From positions 296,596 through 360,595 of the forward strand of contig NZ_VIDQ01000001.1 in the NCBI RefSeq assembly GCF_009760915.1: 64,000 nt of DNA, read 5' to 3'. Every line of letters starts with the position of its first letter. Position 1 is the stretch's first letter. The notes beneath the pieces are model-generated. The model had not been told where the DNA came from. It saw only the letters and a list, made by a program, of their open reading frames with translations, and searched no databases. This document shows positions 59,398-64,000 of the stretch, piece after piece. Position numbers and translations under genes: made by a program. This DNA comes from Azohydromonas aeria. GTDB taxonomy: Bacteria > Pseudomonadota > Gammaproteobacteria > Burkholderiales > Burkholderiaceae_C.

Positions 59398-60219
59398 TCA
59401 GGTCCGCCACACCCGCGGCGCGCAGGCCGGCAGCTGCCAGCCCAGCTCGCGCCAGCGCGCCCACAGCGCCTGCATCAGCCGCTGCGCGGGCTCCACGCGC
59501 GCGGCCAGCACGCGCAGCACCAGCAGCCGCGGCGAGGGGCTGGTGACGCCGGCCAGCGGCTCGCCCTCGCACAGTGCGCGGCCGGCTTCCAGCAGCGCCT
59601 CGCGCAGCCCGGGCGCGAAGGGCTGCGCCGACGCGAACCACAGCGTGCCCAGCACGCGCTGCCCGGCCCAGCCCAGCGGGCTGTCCAGCAGCCGCGTGTC
59701 CTGCGCGTCGATGAGCCCGCGCTCTAGCCACAGCCCGGGCAGCTCCAGGTGCTGCAGGAAGCGGCCCTGCCGCCAGGGCTCGCCGGAAGCGGGCAGGCCC
59801 AGCGCGACCGTGTCCCAGCCGATCATCTGCGCCGCGTCGCGCAGCTCGAAGCGCTGGCGGTTCTCGGCGAGGCAGGCGTCGTGGGCGATCGCCTCCAGCG
59901 GCAGCCACTCCAGCCGCGCGTCGCCGTGCAGCGTGGCACGCACCGACTGCAGGGCCTGCTCGCCGCGGCTGCGGTAGAAGCGGGTGGCGCCCGGCGTGGT
60001 CAGCACCGCGTGGCTGCCGGGCTCCAGGTCCAGCGCCAGGTGCAGCTCGTCGCCGCCGGCCACGCCGCCGGGCGGGTGCACCAGCACGTGGTGGCACACG
60101 TCCGGGCCTTCGGGATAGAGCCGCTGCAGCACGCGCAGCGGGCCCTGGTGGCGGTCCAGCGCGACGGTGCGCCCGTTGTCGCGGAAATAGCGGATCGAGA
60201 GTTCAGCGTGCCAGGCCAT
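59398..60219 (-). CDS. ureD: Urease accessory protein UreD, detached from the urease operon
   Basis: UreD (UreH) joins UreF and UreG on apo-urease to build the nickel-insertion complex. The 273-residue protein has HPPGGVAGGDELHLALDLEPGSHAVLTTPGATRFYRS, the hallmark of the family, and a C-terminal region with RLMQALWARWRELGWQ. The ATG at 60219 gives the normal start (MAWHAELSIRYF). It lies about 17 kb from ureA, with urt and other genes between, instead of directly in front of ureA. Confidence 0.9.
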   Translation of the reverse strand: MAWHAELSIRYFRDNGRTVALDRHQGPLRVLQRLYPEGPDVCHHVLVHPPGGVAGGDELHLALDLEPGSHAVLTTPGATRFYRSRGEQALQSVRATLHGDARLEWLPLEAIAHDACLAENRQRFELRDAAQMIGWDTVALGLPASGEPWRQGRFLQHLELPGLWLERGLIDAQDTRLLDSPLGWAGQRVLGTLWFASAQPFAPGLREALLEAGRALCEGEPLAGVTSPSPRLLVLRVLAARVEPAQRLMQALWARWRELGWQLPACAPRVWRT

Positions 60220-60605
60220 GCGGCAAGAGGCGGCCGCGGCGGGCCGGGTGCGTAAACCCGCAAGTGTCGCAGAGGCTCGGGCCTCGGCCCGCGCCGCCGG
60301 GCGCGCCCGGCCGCCGGCGCGGCTCCCGGGATCACCGCCCTTGCAAGTGCGTGCGCAACTTCCTGACCGGCTTCGGCAAGACCTGCATGGGGACGGCGGC
60401 CGGGGCAAGCCTCGTTCCCGTCAAGGAGGGCGCATCGCCGGTCGCGGCAATGCCCGCCAGCGGGCGGACAAGGCAGCGAACCGCGCCGCATCCTGCGCGG
60501 CCAGTGGTTCCCGTTTCCTTGTTGCATCGGTATTGACACCGAATGCACCAGTAACGGGCACGGGCATTGCCCGCCTTTCCTGGACCGCCACCCGGGTCCC
60601 TCGCG
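60220..60605. promoter_or_regulatory. Intergenic region before napE with an inverted repeat
   Basis: About 385 bases without a supported gene separate ureD from napE. A dyad TGCATCGGT / ACCGAATGCA (60523-60531 with 60538-60547, one bulge) lies about 60-80 bases before napE, and a perfect CGGGCA-t-TGCCCG lies at 60563-60575. I looked for a TTGAT-N4-ATCAA FNR site and did not find one. The remaining sequence is GC-rich with no clear signal. Confidence 0.4.
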
Positions 60606-60821
60606 ATGAAAACTTCAACGAATTCATCCCCGCCCGCTGCATCGCCGGTTCATCCCGAGGACCCCGACGCACCGTCCACGCGCCAGGAGGAATGGCGCAG
60701 CTTCATCTTCCTGACCGTCGTCACCGCCCCGGTGCTGGCCGTGCTGATCGTGGCCGGCTGGGGCTTCATCGTCTGGATGTACCAGTTGCTGTCCGGGCGG
60801 CTGCCGGGGTACACGCCGTGA
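60606..60821 (+). CDS. napE: Periplasmic nitrate reductase small membrane protein NapE
   Basis: This 71-residue protein has a Ser/Pro-rich cytoplasmic start, the EEWRSFIFLTVVTAPVLAVLIVAGWGFIVWMYQ helix and a GRLPGY end, matching NapE, a small nap-operon membrane protein of unclear function. The ATG at 60606 is preferred; an earlier frame start lacks similarity. The stop overlaps the napD GTG. Confidence 0.85.
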   Translation: MKTSTNSSPPAASPVHPEDPDAPSTRQEEWRSFIFLTVVTAPVLAVLIVAGWGFIVWMYQLLSGRLPGYTP

Positions 60822-61117
60822 CGGCGCCCCCCGCGCAAAGCCCGGCGCGCGAGCGCGAAGTCCACATCGCCGGCGTGCTGGTGCAGGCTCGCGCCGAGGC
60901 CGTGGCGCGGCTGCGCGGCGACATCGCGGCGCAGCCCGGCGCCACGCTGGCGCAGTGGGCGCCGGACGGGCGGCTGGTCGTCGTGCTGGAGCACGAGGGC
61001 GGCGCGGCCATGGTGCAGGCGCTGTCGGCGCTGCGCGACCTGCCCGGCGTGCTCAACGTGGCGCTGGTGTACCAGCACGCCGAGCCCTGGGAAGCCCTGC
61101 AACAGGAGATGCCGTAA
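60818..61117 (+). CDS. napD: NapA-specific maturation chaperone NapD
   Basis: This 99-residue ferredoxin-fold protein has EVHIAGVLVQARAEAVARLRGDIAAQPGA and LVVVLEHEGGAAMVQALSALRDLPGVLNVALVYQH. These are the NapD features that bind the NapA Tat signal peptide and delay export until the cofactor is inserted. It starts with GTG overlapping the napE stop (GTGA). Confidence 0.92.
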   Translation: MTAPPAQSPAREREVHIAGVLVQARAEAVARLRGDIAAQPGATLAQWAPDGRLVVVLEHEGGAAMVQALSALRDLPGVLNVALVYQHAEPWEALQQEMP

Positions 61118-61135
61118 AGGCTAGGGGAGTTCTCC

Positions 61136-63721
61136 ATGTCCATTCCCGTTCCCATTCCCGTGGTCAACGAGGGCGCCGCCGGCACGGCCGGCGGCCGCGG
61201 CTGCACGCGGCGCGACTTCGTGCGCGCCAGCGCCGCGGCCAGCACCGCGCTGGCCGCGGGGCTGCCGCTGTCCGCCGAGGCGCAGAACGTCGTCACCGAC
61301 GCCGCGCGCACGCAGATGAAATGGTCCAAGGCGCCGTGCAGGTTCTGCGGTGTGGGTTGCGGCGTCAACGTCGCGGTCAAGGAAGGGCGCGTGGTGGCCA
61401 CGCACGGCGACCCCAACTCGGAAGTCAACCGCGGCATCAACTGCGTCAAGGGCTACTTCCTGTCCAAGATCATGTACGGCGAGGACCGGCTCACCCAGCC
61501 GCTGCTGCGCATGAAGGACGGCAAGTACGCCAAGGACGGCGAGTTCCAGCCGGTGAGCTGGGACGTGGCCTTCGACACCATGGCCACGCAGTTCAAGCGC
61601 GTGCTCAAGGACAAGGGCCCTTCAGGCATCGGCATGTTCGGCTCGGGCCAGTGGACCATCTGGGAGGGCTACGCCGCGGCCAAGATGATGAAGGCGGGCT
61701 TCCGCTCCAACAACATCGACCCCAACGCGCGCCACTGCATGGCCTCGGCCGTGGCCGGCTTCATGCGCACCTTCGGCATGGACGAGCCCATGGGCGTGTA
61801 CGACGACATCGAGCAGGCCGATGCCTTCGTGCTGTGGGGCTCGAACATGGCCGAGATGCACCCCATCCTGTGGACGCGCGTGACCGACCGGCGGCTGTCC
61901 GCGCCGCACGTCAAGGTCGCCACGCTGTCGGTGTACGAGCACCGCTGCTACGACCTCTCCGACCTGACGCTGACGTTCCGGCCGCAGACCGACCTGGCCA
62001 TCCTCAACTACATCGCCAACCACATCATCCAGACCCGCGCCGTGAACCGCGACTTCGTGGACCGGCACACGCGCTTCATGATGGGCAACACCGACATCGG
62101 CTACGGGCTGCGGCCGAGCGATCCGCGCCAGCAGAAGGCCAAGAACTGGAGCAACGCCGGCGGTGGCCAGCCCGCGACCTTCGACGAGTACGCCCGTTTC
62201 GTCAGCACCTACACGCTGGACTACACCGCCAAGCTTGCCAACGTGCCGCGCGAGCGGCTGCAGGCGCTGGCGCAGCTCTACGCCGACCCGAAGGTCAAGG
62301 TGATGTCGTTCTTCACCATGGGCTTCAACCAGCACACGCGCGGCACCTGGTGCTCGCACCTGCTCTACAACCTGCACCTGCTCACCGGCAAGATCAGCAC
62401 GCCGGGCAACAGCCCCTTCAGCCTCACCGGCCAGCCCAGCGCCTGCGGCACCGCGCGCGAGGTCGGCACCTTCGCGCACCGGCTGCCCGCGGACATGGTG
62501 GTGACCAACCCCAAGCACCGCGCCGAGGCCGAGCGCATCTGGCAGTGCCCCGACGGCACCATCCCCGACAAGCCCGGCTACCACGCGGTGCTGCAGAGCC
62601 GCATGCTCAAGGACGGCAAGCTCAACGCCTACTGGGTCATGGTCAACAACAACATGCAGGCCGGGCCCAACGTCGCGCAGGAGATCTACCCGGGCTACCG
62701 CAACCCCGACAACTTCGTCGTCGTCTCCGACGCCTACCCCACCGTCACGACCATGGCCGCCGACCTGATCCTGCCCGCGGCGATGTGGGTGGAGAAGGAG
62801 GGCGCCTACGGCAACGCCGAGCGCCGCACCCAGTTCTGGCACCAGCTGGTCAAGCCGCCGGGGCAGGCGCGCTCGGACCTGTGGCACCTCATGGAGTTCA
62901 CGCGGCGCTTCCGCATGGAGGAGGTGTGGACGCCGGAGCTGCTGGCGGCCAAGCCGCAGTGGCGCGGCAAGACGCTCTACGACTTCGTGTTCCGCAACGG
63001 CGTGGCCGACCGCTTCCCGCTGGGCGAGATGGAGCCCGGCTACGACAACGACGACGCGCGCTCGGCCGGCTTCTACGTGCAAAAGGGGCTGTTCGAGGAG
63101 TACGCGCAGTTCGGCCGCGGCCACGCGCACGACCTGGCGCCCTTCGACACTTACCACAAGACCACGGGCCTGCGCTGGCCGGTCGTCAACGGCAAGGAGA
63201 CGCTCTGGCGCTACCGCGAGGGCTCGGACCCCTACGTCAAGGCCGGCGAGGGCTTCCGCTTCTACGGCAACCCCGACGGACGGGCGGTGATGTGGGCGCT
63301 GCCCTACGAGCCCGCGGCCGAAGAGCCCGACAAGGAGTTCCCGTACTGGCTGTGCACGGGCCGGGTGCTGGAGCACTGGCACACCGGCAGCATGACGCGG
63401 CGCGTGCCCGAGCTCTACCGCGCGTTCCCGAACGCCGTGGCCTTCATCCACCCGGAGGACGCGCGCGCGCTGGGCGTGCGCCGCGGCGAGATCGTGGAGA
63501 TCGCGTCGCGGCGCGGCAGCATCCGCACCCGCGTCGAGACGCGCGGGCGCAACAAGCCGCCGCGCGGCATGGTGGTCGTGCCCTTCTTCGACGCCAGCCA
63601 GCTCATCAACAAGGTCACGCTCGACGCCACCTGCCCGATCTCGCTGCAGACCGACTACAAGAAATGCGCGGTGACCATCCGCAAGGCTGGCGGGCTGCCG
63701 GCGCAGGGAGGCACGGTATGA
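61136..63721 (+). CDS. napA: Periplasmic nitrate reductase catalytic subunit
   Basis: NapA reduces nitrate to nitrite in the periplasm using a bis-MGD molybdenum centre and a [4Fe-4S] cluster. The 861-residue precursor has a twin-arginine signal ([14 protein letters not shown]) ending near ASAEAQ-type residues, then the cluster motif CRFCGVGC...NCVKG, and the molybdenum Cys in [13 protein letters not shown]. The [16 protein letters not shown] and C-terminal [23 protein letters not shown] blocks follow. The stop overlaps the napB start (ATGA). A ribosome site AGGGGAG precedes the ATG. Confidence 0.98.
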   Translation: MSIPVPIPVVNEGAAGTAGGRGCTRRDFVRASAAASTALAAGLPLSAEAQNVVTDAARTQMKWSKAPCRFCGVGCGVNVAVKEGRVVATHGDPNSEVNRGINCVKGYFLSKIMYGEDRLTQPLLRMKDGKYAKDGEFQPVSWDVAFDTMATQFKRVLKDKGPSGIGMFGSGQWTIWEGYAAAKMMKAGFRSNNIDPNARHCMASAVAGFMRTFGMDEPMGVYDDIEQADAFVLWGSNMAEMHPILWTRVTDRRLSAPHVKVATLSVYEHRCYDLSDLTLTFRPQTDLAILNYIANHIIQTRAVNRDFVDRHTRFMMGNTDIGYGLRPSDPRQQKAKNWSNAGGGQPATFDEYARFVSTYTLDYTAKLANVPRERLQALAQLYADPKVKVMSFFTMGFNQHTRGTWCSHLLYNLHLLTGKISTPGNSPFSLTGQPSACGTAREVGTFAHRLPADMVVTNPKHRAEAERIWQCPDGTIPDKPGYHAVLQSRMLKDGKLNAYWVMVNNNMQAGPNVAQEIYPGYRNPDNFVVVSDAYPTVTTMAADLILPAAMWVEKEGAYGNAERRTQFWHQLVKPPGQARSDLWHLMEFTRRFRMEEVWTPELLAAKPQWRGKTLYDFVFRNGVADRFPLGEMEPGYDNDDARSAGFYVQKGLFEEYAQFGRGHAHDLAPFDTYHKTTGLRWPVVNGKETLWRYREGSDPYVKAGEGFRFYGNPDGRAVMWALPYEPAAEEPDKEFPYWLCTGRVLEHWHTGSMTRRVPELYRAFPNAVAFIHPEDARALGVRRGEIVEIASRRGSIRTRVETRGRNKPPRGMVVVPFFDASQLINKVTLDATCPISLQTDYKKCAVTIRKAGGLPAQGGTV

Positions 63722-64000
63722 ACGCCCGGGCCTTCCTGATCGCGCTGCTGCTGGGCGCCGGGGCGGCGGGCGCGGCGCTGGCCGTGGACGCGACCGACCG
63801 CATGCGCGGCGCGCCCATCATGGAGACCACGCCGCCGCCGCCGCTGGTCAACTCCGACAACTCCGACATCCGCCGCGTGCGCAACTACGCCATGCAGCCG
63901 CCGGTGATCCCGCACAAGATCGACAACTACCAGCTCGACAAGGACGCCAACCGCTGCATGTTCTGCCACGCGCGCACGCAGACCAGCGCCAGCGGCGCGC
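63718..64000 (+). CDS. napB: Dihaem cytochrome c subunit NapB (3' end outside window)
   Basis: The first 94 residues are present. A signal peptide ([22 protein letters not shown]) is followed by a Pro-rich linker. NapB-like residues [27 protein letters not shown] contain the first CxxCH haem site. It passes electrons to NapA. The second haem and any following napC lie beyond the window. Confidence 0.92.
   Translation, partial: MNARAFLIALLLGAGAAGAALAVDATDRMRGAPIMETTPPPPLVNSDNSDIRRVRNYAMQPPVIPHKIDNYQLDKDANRCMFCHARTQTSASGA

Noticed and set aside
60264..60536. Possible 90-codon gene between ureD and napE
   Set aside because: No ribosome site, Pro/Arg-rich composition and no domain; treated as non-coding.

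Overview
The window is about 64 kb of very GC-rich DNA (close to 70% G+C by eye) from a betaproteobacterium, almost certainly of the order Burkholderiales. Protein sequences and gene order point to the Comamonadaceae / Rubrivivax-Leptothrix-Sphaerotilus side of that order. The evidence is the block maf | yceD-rpmF-plsX-fabHDG-acpP-fabF, the block rpoE-rseAB-mucD-lepA-lepB-DUF4845-rnc-era-recO-pdxJ-acpS-nagZ, the divergent rne/rluC pair, pqqABCDE, a urease/urea-transport region, a PEP-CTERM protein, and nap genes at the right edge. No rRNA, tRNA, insertion sequence or CRISPR array was seen.

Layout. (1) 1-1292: 3' truncated Wzi-like outer-membrane protein. (2) 1361-8623: Maf pyrophosphatase, then YceD, L32 and the type II fatty-acid synthesis operon. 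(3) 8660-13046: a small membrane protein, sigma-E with its RseA/RseB regulators and the MucD protease. (4) 13248-13323: a candidate small RNA. (5) 13441-21528: translation, secretion and RNA-processing genes, many overlapping by ATGA. (6) 21634-28496: RNase E (minus) diverging from rluC-HAD-Rieske-SppA (plus). (7) 28556-31898: pqqABCDE on the minus strand, including a 24-aa pqqA, diverging from a proline-iminopeptidase-like gene and a two-component system (32087-35087). (8) 35238-36809: bacterioferritin, its ferredoxin and a BON-LysM protein. (9) 36905-60219: the nitrogen/urea region. It holds ureG, F, E, a LysE exporter, a ParE-type toxin-antitoxin pair, ureC, B, a small membrane protein and ureA on the minus strand. 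A very large permease-histidine kinase fusion and a LuxR-type regulator follow on the plus strand, then a lower-GC accessory patch, an SDR, urtABCDE, an MFS-acyltransferase fusion (minus) and finally a detached ureD (minus). (10) 60606-64000: napEDA and the start of napB.

How the genes work together. Regions 2, 3 and 5 are core housekeeping: acyl-ACP supply, envelope-stress signalling, protein export, ribosome function and RNA turnover. Region 7 makes the redox cofactor PQQ. Region 9 is a coherent urea module: UrtABCDE imports urea, UreABC hydrolyses it, and UreD/E/F/G deliver nickel. The fusion protein (NCS1-type permease, cysteine-rich module, hybrid kinase) and its partner regulator lie between the urease and transporter operons and are the best candidate for their sensor. 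The main points worth a second look are this permease-kinase, the candidate sRNA upstream of lepA, a one-base frameshift in the A-tract of a PEP-CTERM gene, a terminator-like hairpin inside the gene after fabF, and the scattering of the urease operon by inserted genes.
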